Assembly: GCF_016031615.1 (NCBI RefSeq)
Contig: NZ_JACYXC010000001.1
Span: forward strand, 5,332,001 to 5,396,000
Source of the DNA: Streptomyces pactum
Lineage (GTDB): Bacteria > Actinomycetota > Actinomycetes > Streptomycetales > Streptomycetaceae
Length of the DNA stretch: 64,000 nt
Reading direction: 5' to 3'
Part shown: positions 1 through 8,789 of the stretch, piece after piece
How the letters are laid out: each line of letters starts with the position of its first letter
How positions within the stretch are numbered: the first letter of the stretch is position 1
Position numbers and translations under genes: made by a program
Notes under the pieces: generated by a model
Told to the model about the DNA's origin: nothing
The model's input: the letters and a program-made list of their open reading frames with translations, nothing else
The model's database searches: none

Positions 1-2047
1 GCGCGGTGCCGTCCGGGGCCTCGGGCTGATGACCGGACATCAGCAGCCGGTACTCCGCGTTCTCCCGCAGCAGCTGCTGGTGGGTGCCCACGGCGGCGAT
101 CCGTCCGCCGGACAGCAGCGCCACCCGGTCGGCGAGCAGCACGGTGGACGGCCGGTGCGCCACGATCAGTGCGGTGGTGGACGCCAGCACCTCGCGCAGC
201 GCGGCCTCCACCAGCGCCTCGGTGTGGACGTCCAGCGCGGACAGCGGGTCGTCGAGCACCAGGTAGCGGGGGCGGCCGACGACCGCCCGGGCGAGCGCCA
301 GCCGCTGCCGCTGCCCGCCGGACAGGCTCAGCCCCTGCTCGCCGACCTGGGTGCCGGTCCCCTGCGGCAGGGTGTGCACGAACCCGGCCTGGGCCACGGC
401 CAGGGCCCGCTCCAGGTCCTCGGGGCCCGCGCCCTCCGCGCCCATCAGCACGTTCTCCCCCGCGGTGGCGGAGAACAGGGTCGGCTCCTCGAACGCCACC
501 GCCACCAGGGACCGCAGCTCGCCGCGGTCCAGGGAGGTGATGTCCCGGCCGTCCACGGTGATCCGGCCGGCGGTCACCTCGTGGAGCCGCGGCACCAGCG
601 CGGTCAGCGTGGTCTTCCCCGACCCGGTCGCGCCGACCAGCGCCATCGACTCGCCGGGCCGGATGTGCAGGTCCACCCCGCGCAGCACGGGCGGTTCGTC
701 GGGCGGGGCGTCGGCGTACCGGAACACCACCCCCTCGAAGCGGAGCCCGGCGGTACCGGCGGTGACCGCCGGGGGACCGGCGGGACGGGTGGTACCGGCG
801 GTTGCCGCCGAGGAACCGGTGGCGCCGGCGGTGGGCGCGGCGGTGCCGGCGGTGGGCGCGGCGTCCGGGGAGACGGCGTCCGCGGTGCCGGCGGCGGTGA
901 TGGTGTCCGCGGCGTCCGCGGCGGGCGCGTCCATCACCTCGAAGTAGCGGTCGGTGGCCGTGGCCGAGTCCTGGCTGATCGCCAGCAGGAAGCCGATCGA
1001 CTCCACCGGCCACCGCAGCGCCAGCGCCGTGGAGAGGAAGGCGACCAGGGTGCCCGCCGACAGGTCGCCGTCGGCCACCTGCACCGTGCCCAGCAGCAGC
1101 GCCGCACCGATCGCCAGCTCCGGCAGCGTCATGATCAGCGCCCAGAGGGTGGCCAGCAGCCCCGCCTTGCGCAGTTCCGTGGTGCGCAGCCGGCGGGAGA
1201 GCGTACGGAACGCGCGCTCCTGGCTGCGGTGCTGCCCGAACCCCTTGATGATGCGGATGCCGAGGACGCCCTCCTCGACCACCGTCGTCAGGTCCCCCGC
1301 CTGGTCCTGCGAGAGCCGGGCGGCCGCCGAGTAGCGGGACTCGAAGTACGAGCAGAGCACCACCAGCGGCACCACCGGGCACAGCAGCACCAGCCCCAGC
1401 TGCCACCGCTGGTCCAGCAGGATCGCGAAGCCCAGGATGATGGTGGCCCCGTTGACGACCAGGAAGGTCAGCGGGAAGGCGAGGAACGTCCGCAGCAGCA
1501 TCAGGTCCGTGGTGGCCCGGGAGAGCAGCTGCCCGGACGGCCAGCGGTCGTGGAAGGAGACCGGCAGCCGTTGCAGGTGACGGTAGAGGTCGGCCCGCAT
1601 GGTCGCCTCCACCCCCGCCAGCGGCCGCGCCACCAGCCACCGGCGGAACCCGAACAGCGCCGCCTCGGCGATCCCCAGCCCGAGCAGCAGCGCCCCGCCC
1701 AGCCACACCCCGCCCGGGTCGCGGTCCGCCACCGGGCCGTCCACCAGCCACTTCAGCACCAGCGGAATGAGCAGGCTCACGCTGGAGGCGACGATCGCCA
1801 CCACCGCGGCGCCGAAGAGACGGACCCGCACCGGACGGACGTACGGCCACAGGCGCAGCAGGGAACGCACCACGGAGCGGCGTCGCGCCGGCTCCCCGGC
1901 GTCGCGCGTCCGGGGCTCCTTCGCGGCCGGCTCCCCGGCGGCCGGTGTCCCGGGCCCGCCCGCGGCCGGCTCCCCGGCGGGCCGGGCGACGGGGCTGCCG
2001 GTGGTGGGCGCGGCGGTGTCCTGGTGGGCTGGGGCGGTGTCAGACAT
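1..2047 (-). CDS. ABC exporter half-transporter (TMD-NBD), 3' end outside window
   Basis: Membrane exporter subunit, partial: the C-terminus runs off the window start. The ATG is at 2045-2047 on the minus strand (MSDTAPAHQD). An Ala/Gly/Pro-rich N-terminal tail precedes a type I exporter membrane domain with several hydrophobic segments, then an NBD with Walker A GATGSGKT (about 600-630), signature LSGGQRQR (about 305-335) and Walker B LVLDDPLSALD (about 235-265). The position after the Walker B Asp is Asp, not the catalytic Glu, as seen in the degenerate site of heterodimeric exporters. This suggests a partner half-transporter next door, beyond position 1. Between TMD and NBD (about 750-935) is an unusual Thr/Ala/Gly repeat linker with TAGTA-type units. 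Substrate unknown. Family assignment is secure; the heterodimer is inference. Confidence 0.93.
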   Translation of the reverse strand, partial: MSDTAPAHQDTAAPTTGSPVARPAGEPAAGGPGTPAAGEPAAKEPRTRDAGEPARRRSVVRSLLRLWPYVRPVRVRLFGAAVVAIVASSVSLLIPLVLKWLVDGPVADRDPGGVWLGGALLLGLGIAEAALFGFRRWLVARPLAGVEATMRADLYRHLQRLPVSFHDRWPSGQLLSRATTDLMLLRTFLAFPLTFLVVNGATIILGFAILLDQRWQLGLVLLCPVVPLVVLCSYFESRYSAAARLSQDQAGDLTTVVEEGVLGIRIIKGFGQHRSQERAFRTLSRRLRTTELRKAGLLATLWALIMTLPELAIGAALLLGTVQVADGDLSAGTLVAFLSTALALRWPVESIGFLLAISQDSATATDRYFEVMDAPAADAADTITAAGTADAVSPDAAPTAGTAAPTAGATGSSAATAGTTRPAGPPAVTAGTAGLRFEGVVFRYADAPPDEPPVLRGVDLHIRPGESMALVGATGSGKTTLTALVPRLHEVTAGRITVDGRDITSLDRGELRSLVAVAFEEPTLFSATAGENVLMGAEGAGPEDLERALAVAQAGFVHTLPQGTGTQVGEQGLSLSGGQRQRLALARAVVGRPRYLVLDDPLSALDVHTEALVEAALREVLASTTALIVAHRPSTVLLADRVALLSGGRIAAVGTHQQLLRENAEYRLLMSGHQPEAPDGTA

Positions 2048-2322
2048 CAGGGGTGAGACTACGGTTCGCAGCTGTCACCCTCACTCGGTTTTCCGGCCGC
2101 CCGGACCGGCGGGCGAGGGGGTGCCGCACCCCGGGCGCGTGCCCCGGCGGGCGGACCGGCCGCCCGGCGCGCCACGGCGGGCCGGCGCGGCCCGGTGCGG
2201 AACCGGCCCCCCGTTCCGCCGTCCGGGTGGGCCCCGGTCCCGGCCCGTCCGGCATCCGGCGCCCGGCGGCTCCGTTCGGGTCCATTTCGTTTCCCCGCGG
2301 GACGGGTGGTCGTTGGACAGGC

Positions 2323-3540
2323 GTGAGACATGGATCAGGACCGGGGCCCTGGGCCGGCGTGGTGCGGACGGCCGTCCGGTCCGGGGCGCTCCTGCTGGCG
2401 CTCGCCGGATGCGGGATCGGCGGGTTCGGCGGTGACGACGCGCCGCGCTCGCCGAGGGACCTCATCCGCGTCACGCCGCACGACGGGGCCCGGTCGGTTC
2501 CGGCGGACGGACGGCTGGCGGTGACCGCGTCCGGCGGACGGCTGGAGCGGGTGCGGGTGACCCGGACCGACGGCGCCGGGGAGCGCGCCGCGGTCCCCGG
2601 CCGGCTGTCGGCCGACCGCCGCTCCTGGCGGCCCGCCGCCCGGCGCCTGGCGCTGGCCACCCGGTACCAGGTGCACGCGGTGGCGGTGGACGGCCGCGGC
2701 CGGCGCGCCGCCCGGCACACCACCTTCACCACCTTCGTGCCCGCCCACCGGTTCATCGGCTACTTCACCCCCGAGCACCGGACCACGGTGGGCACCGGGA
2801 TGATCGTCTCGCTAACCTTCAACCGGCCGATCGCGGACCGGGCCGCGGTGGAGCGCGGGATCTCGGTCACCGCCCGGCCGGCCACCGAGATCGCCGCCCA
2901 CTGGTTCGGCGACCGGCGCCTGGACTTCCGCCCCCGCACCTACTGGCGGCCCGGCACCGAGGTCACCATGCGGCTGCGGCTGCGTGACGTGCGGGCCGCC
3001 CCGGGGGTCTACGGGGTGCAGCACCGCACCGTCCGGTTCACCGTCGGACGCTCCCAGATCAGCACCGTGGACGCGGCGGCGCACACCATGACCGTGACGC
3101 GGGACGGCCGGCGGACCGCCGTGCTGCCGGTCACCACCGGCGCCGCCGGCCACGAGACCTGGAACGGCCGGATGGTGGTGATGGAGCGCCTGCCGGAGAC
3201 CCGGATGGACGGTTCGACGGTCGGCTTCGGCGGCGAGTACGACATCGCGGACGTCCCGCACGCGCTGCGGCTGACCACCTCCGGGACGTTTCTGCACGGC
3301 AACTACTGGGCCGCCCCGGAGACCTTCGGGAGCGTCAACTCCACCCACGGCTGCGTCGGGCTGCGCGATGTGCGCGGCGGCAGCTCGCGGACCGCCGCCG
3401 GCTGGTTCTACGACCGCACCCTGATCGGTGACGTCGTGGAGGTGGTCAACTCCCGCGAGCGGCAGGTCGCCCCGGACAACGGGCTGGGCGGCTGGAACAT
3501 GTCCTGGCCGAGCTGGCGGGCCGGCTCCGCCCTGCGCTGA
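2323..3540 (+). CDS. L,D-transpeptidase lipoprotein with Ig-like domain (YkuD), copy 1
   Basis: Extracytoplasmic, lipid-anchored enzyme expected to make 3-3 peptidoglycan cross-links. From GTG 2323 it is 405 aa: a lipoprotein signal with lipobox LAGC (Cys30), an Ig-like region (about 65-180), then the YkuD catalytic domain. The active-site motif THGCVGLRD holds His342 and Cys344, and the C-terminal NGLGGWNMSW is shared with LdtMt2-like enzymes. Start choice is uncertain: GTG 2359 or 2362 are in frame, and only a weak SD (GGACAG) precedes 2323. It is a tandem paralogue of the next gene, with the same order of domains and near-identical motifs, so a local duplication is likely. Its stop codon lies in a 7-bp tandem repeat. 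Confidence 0.9.
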   Translation: MRHGSGPGPWAGVVRTAVRSGALLLALAGCGIGGFGGDDAPRSPRDLIRVTPHDGARSVPADGRLAVTASGGRLERVRVTRTDGAGERAAVPGRLSADRRSWRPAARRLALATRYQVHAVAVDGRGRRAARHTTFTTFVPAHRFIGYFTPEHRTTVGTGMIVSLTFNRPIADRAAVERGISVTARPATEIAAHWFGDRRLDFRPRTYWRPGTEVTMRLRLRDVRAAPGVYGVQHRTVRFTVGRSQISTVDAAAHTMTVTRDGRRTAVLPVTTGAAGHETWNGRMVVMERLPETRMDGSTVGFGGEYDIADVPHALRLTTSGTFLHGNYWAAPETFGSVNSTHGCVGLRDVRGGSSRTAAGWFYDRTLIGDVVEVVNSRERQVAPDNGLGGWNMSWPSWRAGSALR

Positions 3541-3556
3541 CCGCTGACCGCTGACC
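3536..3556 (+). repeat. 7-bp tandem repeat over the stop codon
   Basis: GCTGACC occurs three times in a row. The first copy contains the TGA stop of the transpeptidase gene, so TGA recurs every 7 bp, in successive frames. Confidence 0.85.
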
Positions 3557-4136
3557 GGCGCACGGGGCCCCGCCGTCCGCCCTGCGCCCCGCCGTCCGCC
3601 CTCCGCCCCGCCGGCACCGGCCCCATCCCCGTCCCTCACCCCGCACCCGTCCGGACCGGCGGCCCGCCACCCCCGGCCCCTGCGCCCACCGGGCCCCCCG
3701 CCCTACGGGCCCCACGCGCCGCCCCGTGCCGCCCGGCCGGTCACCGTCCCCGGCCGCCCGCCGGGCCCACCCGTCCGTGGCACCTCCGTGGTCCGGCCGC
3801 TCCCGCCGTCGGGAGCGGCCCCGCACCTCCGCGAGACCTCGACGTCCCCGGCGCACCGGCCTGCGGTGCGCCGCCCGGCACGCCCCGGAGCGCGCCGCTG
3901 CTCCCGGGTGTGCCACCCCCGCGCCCCCTGGTGAGCGGTGTGCGCCGAGAGGTTTCCGCGAACCGCCTCGTCCCTCTCGATTCGCCCATCCCGTCCCACC
4001 GCTCCCACTTGGGACCGAACGGTGACATTCACCGGGAGTTCCCCGGGTAGGTGTTGTGGTTATCTATCGCCAGTCGCGCAAGCGCGCGAATGGGGGTGCC
4101 GCGGGTCGCGGGCCGTGCGGAGGGGAGAGAGCGGTA
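3557..4136. other. Intergenic region between the two transpeptidase genes
   Basis: About 580 bp, strongly C-rich on the plus strand. I see no credible gene. The last 150 bp is less GC-rich and contains a GTTATC-like -10 candidate near 4054, a plausible promoter area for the downstream gene; no operator is obvious. Confidence 0.5.
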
Positions 4137-5360
4137 GTGAAGGCGCAGCGCATATCGGGGGTCCGGAGCCGCAGGAGGTTGTCCGCCCTGCTGCTGGGAG
4201 CGTTGCTGGCCGGCGTGGCGGCCTGCGGGGGCGGGGGATCGGACGACGACGGGAAGAAGAACGGCGAGCGGGGCCGGAGTGACGACAAGCCGTCCGAGGC
4301 GATCGTCGCCATCGCCCCGTCGGACGGCGCCGACGACGTGGCCACCAGCGGGGCGCTGAAGGTCACCGCCCGCAAGGGCAAGCTCACCTCGGTGAAGGTG
4401 GCCGACGGCAAGGGCCGCACCGTGGACGGCGAGATCTCCGCCGACGGCTCCAGCTGGGCGCCGGCGAGGCACCTGAGCGCCGCCACCGAGTACACCGTGG
4501 ACGCGGTCGCCGAGGACTCCGAGGGGCGGGCGTCGGCCAAGCACGCGAGCTTCACCACCCTCGTCCCGAAGAACACCTTCGTCGGCTACTTCACCCCCGA
4601 GGACGGCAGCACGGTGGGCGTCGGCATGCCGGTCTCGCTGAGGTTCAGCCGCGGCATCACCGACCCGGAGGCGGTGGAGCGGGCGGTCAAGGTGACCGCC
4701 TCCCCGTCGGTGCCGGTCGAGGGCCACTGGTTCGGCAACGACCGGCTGGACTTCCGCCCGGAGAAGTACTGGAAGCCGGGCACCAAGGTCACCCTGGAAC
4801 TCAACCTCGACGGCGTCGAGGGACGGCCCGGGGTCTACGGCAAGCAGACGAAGACGGTGAAGTTCACCATCGGTCGCAGCCAGGTCAGCACCGTGGACGC
4901 CAAGGCCAAGACGATGACGGTCGAGCGGGACGGCCGCACCGTCAAGACCATCCCGGTCACCACCGGCGCGCCGGGCACCGAGACCTACAACGGCCAGATG
5001 GTGATCAGCGAGAAGTTCCCGGTGACCCGGATGAACGGCGAGACCGTGGGCTTCGGCGGCGAGTACGACATCAAGGACGTGCCGCACGCGATGCGCCTGT
5101 CCACCTCGGGCACCTTCATCCACGGCAACTACTGGGCCGCCCCCTCCACCTTCGGCTCGGTGAACGCCAGCCACGGCTGCGTCGGCCTGCGCGACCTGCG
5201 CGGCGGCGGCGACAACGGCTCGCCGGGCGCCTGGTTCTACAAGGAGTCGATCCTCGGCGACGTGGTCGTGGTGAAGAACTCCGACGACACCACCATCCAG
5301 CCGGACAACGGCCTCAACGGCTGGAACATGTCCTGGGAGGAGTGGAAGGCCGACCGGTAA
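4137..5360 (+). CDS. L,D-transpeptidase lipoprotein with Ig-like domain (YkuD), copy 2
   Basis: A 407-aa paralogue of the preceding gene. GTG 4137 is chosen because GGGGAGAG lies about 7 nt upstream and it starts a clean lipoprotein signal: arginine-rich n-region, hydrophobic stretch, lipobox VAAC with Cys30. An acidic/basic charged linker (DDDGKKNGERG) follows, then an Ig-like domain and the YkuD domain with active-site SHGCVGLRD (catalytic Cys348) and C-terminal NGLNGWNMSW. It acts on the outer face of the membrane in peptidoglycan cross-linking and is probably the canonical copy, given its better ribosome-binding site. The strong similarity to copy 1 is visible across the whole length after the signal peptide. 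Confidence 0.93.
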   Translation: MKAQRISGVRSRRRLSALLLGALLAGVAACGGGGSDDDGKKNGERGRSDDKPSEAIVAIAPSDGADDVATSGALKVTARKGKLTSVKVADGKGRTVDGEISADGSSWAPARHLSAATEYTVDAVAEDSEGRASAKHASFTTLVPKNTFVGYFTPEDGSTVGVGMPVSLRFSRGITDPEAVERAVKVTASPSVPVEGHWFGNDRLDFRPEKYWKPGTKVTLELNLDGVEGRPGVYGKQTKTVKFTIGRSQVSTVDAKAKTMTVERDGRTVKTIPVTTGAPGTETYNGQMVISEKFPVTRMNGETVGFGGEYDIKDVPHAMRLSTSGTFIHGNYWAAPSTFGSVNASHGCVGLRDLRGGGDNGSPGAWFYKESILGDVVVVKNSDDTTIQPDNGLNGWNMSWEEWKADR

Positions 5361-5660
5361 CCGCTCCGGCCACCCGCACACGCCCCGGCCGGGCCCGGCA
5401 CGCGGACACCTCCGCCGCCGGGCCCGGCCGGCTCCTTCCGGCCCCCGCTCCCGGGCGGCCCCCCGCCGCGCGACCGCCCCCGCCGACCCGCTCCCCGCCG
5501 TGCGACCGTCGCCCCCGCCTCCTCGCGGGCCGGCCGCCCCCGCGCACCCGCCGTCCCGCCCGCGCGACCGTCGTCCCTGCCCCTCCTCGCCTCTTCCACG
5601 GCCCTTCCACGGCCCCGGGCCCGCTGCCGCCGCCCGGTGAACGCGCGCTAACCTGCGCCC
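5361..5660. other. Intergenic region with leaderless-type promoter for echA-like gene
   Basis: About 300 bp, C-rich, no gene seen. A -10-like TAACCT at 5649-5654 ends 6 nt before the ATG at 5661, and no Shine-Dalgarno is present, so the next gene is probably transcribed from or very near its start codon. Confidence 0.5.
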
Positions 5661-6428
5661 ATGACTGTGACTCTTGAGGTGGCCGACGGCGTCGGCACCA
5701 TCCGCCTGGACCGTCCGCCGATGAACGCCCTGGACATCGCCACCCAGGACCGCCTCCGCGAGCTGGCCGAGGAGGCCACCCGCCGCGAGGACGTGCGCGC
5801 GGTGGTCCTGTGGGGCGGCGAGAAGGTGTTCGCGGCCGGCGCGGACATCAAGGAAATGCAGGTCATGGACCATGCGGCGATGGTGGTCCGGTCCCGCGGC
5901 CTCCAGGACGCCTTCACCGCCGTCGCGCGCATCCCCAAGCCGGTGGTCGCCGCGATCACCGGCTACGCGCTGGGCGGCGGCTGCGAGCTGGCGCTCTGCG
6001 CCGACTACCGGATCGCCGCGGAGAACGCCAAGCTCGGCCAGCCGGAGATCCTGCTCGGCCTCATCCCGGGCGCCGGCGGCACCCAGCGGCTGTCCCGGCT
6101 GATCGGGCCCTCCCGGGCCAAGGACCTGATCTTCACCGGGCGCATGGTGAAGGCGGACGAGGCGCTCACCCTGGGACTGGTGGACCGGGTCGTCCCGGCG
6201 GAGGAGGTCTACGCCCAGGCGCACGCGTGGGCGGCGAAGCTCGCGCAGGGGCCGGCGCTGGCGCTGCGCGCCGCGAAGGAGGCGGTGGACGCCGGCCTGG
6301 AGACCGACATCGACACCGGTCTGGCCATCGAACGCACCTGGTTCGCCGGGCTGTTCGCCACCGAGGACCGGGAGACGGGGATGCGCAGCTTCGTGGAGGA
6401 GGGGCCGGGCAAGGCCAAGTTCCGCTGA
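5661..6428 (+). CDS. Enoyl-CoA hydratase/isomerase family protein (crotonase)
   Basis: A 255-aa cytoplasmic crotonase-fold enzyme, the normal length. The oxyanion-hole segments are AAGADIKEM (58-66) and GYALGGGCELAL. Both catalytic glutamates of true hydratases are present, Glu109 (GGGCE) and Glu129 (GQPE), spaced 20 residues apart as in rat crotonase. This supports hydration of 2-enoyl-CoA in fatty-acid beta-oxidation rather than a dehalogenase or isomerase variant. The start is ATG 5661 without an SD and with a -10-like TAACCT just upstream. It stands alone, with a strong hairpin after the stop, so it is probably monocistronic. Substrate chain length cannot be read from sequence. Confidence 0.95.
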   Translation: MTVTLEVADGVGTIRLDRPPMNALDIATQDRLRELAEEATRREDVRAVVLWGGEKVFAAGADIKEMQVMDHAAMVVRSRGLQDAFTAVARIPKPVVAAITGYALGGGCELALCADYRIAAENAKLGQPEILLGLIPGAGGTQRLSRLIGPSRAKDLIFTGRMVKADEALTLGLVDRVVPAEEVYAQAHAWAAKLAQGPALALRAAKEAVDAGLETDIDTGLAIERTWFAGLFATEDRETGMRSFVEEGPGKAKFR

Positions 6429-6445
6429 ACACAGGCGCGTTGAGG

Positions 6446-6491
6446 GCACGCGGGGGCGCACGGGGTGACCCGTTGGCGCCCCCGCGTGCCT
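6446..6491 (+). terminator. Strong hairpin after enoyl-CoA hydratase gene
   Basis: A 15-bp perfect stem (GGCACGCGGGGGCGC at 6446-6460 with its complement at 6477-6491) and a short inner ACGGG/CCCGT pairing. There is no U-tract, as is usual in actinomycetes. Confidence 0.8.
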
Positions 6492-6718
6492 CGTGCGGGG
6501 GAATTCCGTCCTCCGGCGATCGGTGCTCCCGCGGCCGGGTCCGGTACGCTTAGCGATCATCCGTACGCGTGGTGTCATGGCTGGTCGGGCGGTGTTTCCG
6601 GCCCGGTCGGGCCCGTTCGCGTACGTCGGATTCCGGTGGACGAGGGGCGTGGCCACGGTGCGGGTGAATCCCGTGGTTCCGCTCCGGAGGGCGGGTGGGA
6701 CAGCCATCATGGGGGGGC

Positions 6719-7225
6719 ATGGCGGGCTTGGAGGGAATGGAGCAGCCGCGGCAACGAGCGGTCACGCCACCGGCCCGGTGCGGGGCGCCGCCCGCCGAGG
6801 CGGAGGCGGTGCCCGAGGAGTTCGCCCGGTGGGGCGACCCGACGGCGGGGGAGGTGCGGCTGCCCTCCCGGCCGGAGTCGGCGGGCAGTGCGCGGCGGCT
6901 GACCGAGGCGGTCGCCCAGCGGCTGTGGCAGCTCTCTCCGGAGCTGACCGAGTACGCCGTGCTGCTGGTGTCCGAGCTGGTGGGCAACGCGGTGCGGCAC
7001 ACCGGGGCCCGCAGCGTCGGGCTGCGGATGCACCGGCGCCGGGGCTGGATCCGGGTGGAGGTGCGCGACCCCTCGCGGGGGCTGCCGTGCCTGATGCCGG
7101 TGCGTGAGATGGACACCACCGGCCGCGGCCTGTACCTGGTGAACAAGCTGTCCGACCGGTGGGGCGTCGACCTGCTGCCGCGCGGCAAGACCACCTGGTT
7201 CGAGATGCGGGTGACCGAGCGCTGA
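6719..7225 (+). CDS. ATP-binding regulatory protein, anti-sigma/SpoIIAB-like HATPase
   Basis: 168 aa, a GHKL-type ATPase domain without a histidine phosphoacceptor domain. The N box ELVGNAVRHTG, G1-like EVRDPSRGLP and G2-like TTGRGLYLVNKLSDRWG are all present. Such proteins act in the cytoplasm as anti-sigma or switch kinases in streptomycetes; the partner is not in the window. ATG 6719 is preferred because the MAGLEGMEQPR start matches the usual start of this family in streptomycetes as I remember it and a G-run lies just upstream. GTG 6695, with GGAGG before it, is an in-frame alternative. A hairpin follows directly, so it is monocistronic. Confidence 0.85.
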   Translation: MAGLEGMEQPRQRAVTPPARCGAPPAEAEAVPEEFARWGDPTAGEVRLPSRPESAGSARRLTEAVAQRLWQLSPELTEYAVLLVSELVGNAVRHTGARSVGLRMHRRRGWIRVEVRDPSRGLPCLMPVREMDTTGRGLYLVNKLSDRWGVDLLPRGKTTWFEMRVTER

Positions 7226-7231
7226 TACGCG

Positions 7232-7277
7232 AAGAGGCCCCTGGAGCCGTCGGGATGTGACGGTGGCGGGGCCTCTT
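7232..7277 (+). terminator. Rho-independent-type hairpin after ATP-binding protein
   Basis: AAGAGGCCCC at 7232-7241 pairs with GGGGCCTCTT at 7268-7277 (10 bp). An inner stem CCGTC/GACGG sits at 7247-7263. It ends in TT. Confidence 0.85.
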
Positions 7278-7714
7278 GTGCGTGCCCGGATCCAAGGGGG
7301 TGGTGATCCGTGGCGGATGACGACCGAGCCCGGGTCAAGGGGGTCGCGGGAACGACTATCGCAGACGGGATGCCCGGCTTTCAAAGTGAGATCCCATGTC
7401 TTACAGTCACCATTCGGACATTTCGCCGCTGAATCCAAGGTGAGATGTGCCACCCACCTCATTAATGGTTGGCGATCAACGAGTCCGGCTTATGTTTATG
7501 CGGTTACAGCAATATGTGCCGCATGTGTGGCCAACCTTGCGGCACGGTGTCGGGAGGTGCCCGGGAGGCGGTGGCCCGGGGGGTGTGCCACTGGTGTGGA
7601 CCGCCCCGGGATTTCTTTCACCCCGGTGGGTGCTTGGCATGTCCCCGTCGAAAGTCCACTCTGGGGGTGACGCTACGCGCGTCATGTCCCGTTCGACATC
7701 ACCGGGAGCCCCCC
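7278..7714. other. Lower-GC leader region before amidase
   Basis: About 440 bp. The segment 7380-7550 is clearly lower in GC than its surroundings, with several TTA and AAT triplets, and sits upstream of the amidase. I read it as an extended regulatory/leader region. One frame (7469-7714) is open and Cys-rich but has poor codon bias (see rejected items). I could not match it to a known riboswitch. Confidence 0.45.
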
Positions 7715-8383
7715 ATGGAAGCCCACGGAACGGAAGCGCACCCCACCCCACCGGGCGGACCGCGACGCCCCGCCCCCTCCCCCCGCGGCCTGCTGCGCCG
7801 CGGGGCCGGCCTCGGCGCGGCGGCGTTCGGCCTCACCGCCGCCGACACCGCGTCCGCCGCCGGCCCCGCGTCCCCCGCGGGCCGGGTCGGCGCGGCCACC
7901 ACCTACCCCACCACCCACTGGATTCCGGCCAGCACGGCCAACTACACCGTCTCCAGCCGGCCGACCTCGTACCCGATCGACTTCGTGATCGTGCACATCA
8001 CCCAGGAGACCTTCCAGGACGCCATGCGCATCTTCCAGGACCCCGCGCGCAAGGTGTCCTCGCACTACATGGTCGCCTCGGCCGACGGCTACATCGGGCA
8101 GTTCGTGCGGGAGAAGGACATCGCCTGGCATGCCGGCAACTGGAACTACAACACCCGCAGCATCGGCATCGAGCACGAGGGCTGGGTGGACCGGCCCGAG
8201 TACTTCACCGACGCCATGTACCGGGCCTCCGCCCGGCTGACCGCCGCCATCTGCACCCGCTACCGCATCCCGCGGACCCGTACCCGCATCATCGGGCACT
8301 CCGAGGTGCCCGGGGCCACCCACACCGACCCCGGCCCGCTGTGGGACTGGAACCGCTACATGTCCCTGGTCAACTCCTACTGA
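7715..8383 (+). CDS. Tat-exported N-acetylmuramoyl-L-alanine amidase (Amidase_2)
   Basis: 222 aa. It is predicted to cleave the MurNAc-L-Ala amide bond in peptidoglycan outside the cell. The N-terminus has a twin-arginine segment (RGLLRRGAGLGAAAFGL) ending near an Ala-rich cleavage region. The Amidase_2 fold follows, with candidate zinc ligands in VIVHIT and in ATHTDPG (His and Asp), plus WHAGNWNYN and GIEHEGW. ATG 7715 is the first start after the low-GC leader that gives a plausible Tat signal; no clear SD is seen. It is a paralogue of the amidase at 37759-38517: both share VDRPE.FT.AMYRAS and HTDPGP.WDWDRY-type motifs. Confidence 0.92.
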   Translation: MEAHGTEAHPTPPGGPRRPAPSPRGLLRRGAGLGAAAFGLTAADTASAAGPASPAGRVGAATTYPTTHWIPASTANYTVSSRPTSYPIDFVIVHITQETFQDAMRIFQDPARKVSSHYMVASADGYIGQFVREKDIAWHAGNWNYNTRSIGIEHEGWVDRPEYFTDAMYRASARLTAAICTRYRIPRTRTRIIGHSEVPGATHTDPGPLWDWNRYMSLVNSY

Positions 8384-8487
8384 CCGCCGCCCCCGCCCGG
8401 TCCGGCGTGCCCCGACGGCTCTGCCGGACCGCCGGACCGGGTCGCTACGCTGTGCGGGTCCGACATGCACAACGAAGGGGTGGCCCA

Positions 8488-8712
8488 GTGACCGACATCG
8501 AGACGGCCAGGAAGACGTTCGAGCGCTTCGACGCCAACGGGGACGGCCTGATCTCCGCGGCCGAGTACAAGAGCCTCATGGCGCAGCTGGGGGACCCGTA
8601 CGTCACGGAGACCGTCGCCCAGGCCGTGATCAACGCGCACGACGCCAACGGCGACGGCCTGCTGAACTTCGAGGAGTTCTGGGCCTCCCGCAACAAGAGC
8701 GCCCAGGCCTGA
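8488..8712 (+). CDS. Small two-EF-hand calcium-binding protein
   Basis: 74 aa, a calmodulin-like small cytoplasmic protein of the CabA type found in streptomycetes. Two canonical 12-residue EF loops are present, DANGDGLISAAE (15-26) and DANGDGLLNFEE (52-63), each with Asp at positions 1, 3/5 and Glu at 12, so both should bind Ca2+. GTG 8488 follows AAGGGG at a spacing of 7. A -10-like TACGCT sits at 8446-8451. It probably buffers or senses Ca2+; its target is unknown. It is convergent with the 102-aa gene, with a shared hairpin between. Confidence 0.93.
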   Translation: MTDIETARKTFERFDANGDGLISAAEYKSLMAQLGDPYVTETVAQAVINAHDANGDGLLNFEEFWASRNKSAQA

Positions 8713-8720
8713 GCCGTCCC

Positions 8721-8765
8721 GGCCGGCGGCGACCGGGGCCCCGCCCCGCCGGCCCGCCGCCGGCC
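8721..8765. terminator. Bidirectional hairpin between convergent genes
   Basis: GGCCGGCGGCG (8721-8731) pairs perfectly with CGCCGCCGGCC (8755-8765), an 11-bp stem with a 23-nt loop, between the EF-hand gene (+) and the next gene (-). Confidence 0.7.
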
Positions 8766-8789
8766 GGCGCCGCCGGGCGGGCCGGTGTA

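Noticed and set aside
4029..6710. Long minus-strand open frame opposite a transpeptidase and enoyl-CoA hydratase
   Set aside because: Same reason: compositional shadow of two well-supported plus-strand genes; its translation has no domain.
7469..7714. Cys-rich open frame (several CxxC pairs) upstream of and in frame with the amidase
   Set aside because: It starts with TTG without SD, uses poor codons including two TTA, and has no recognisable zinc-ribbon layout; the amidase Tat signal begins after it. Treated as leader DNA.
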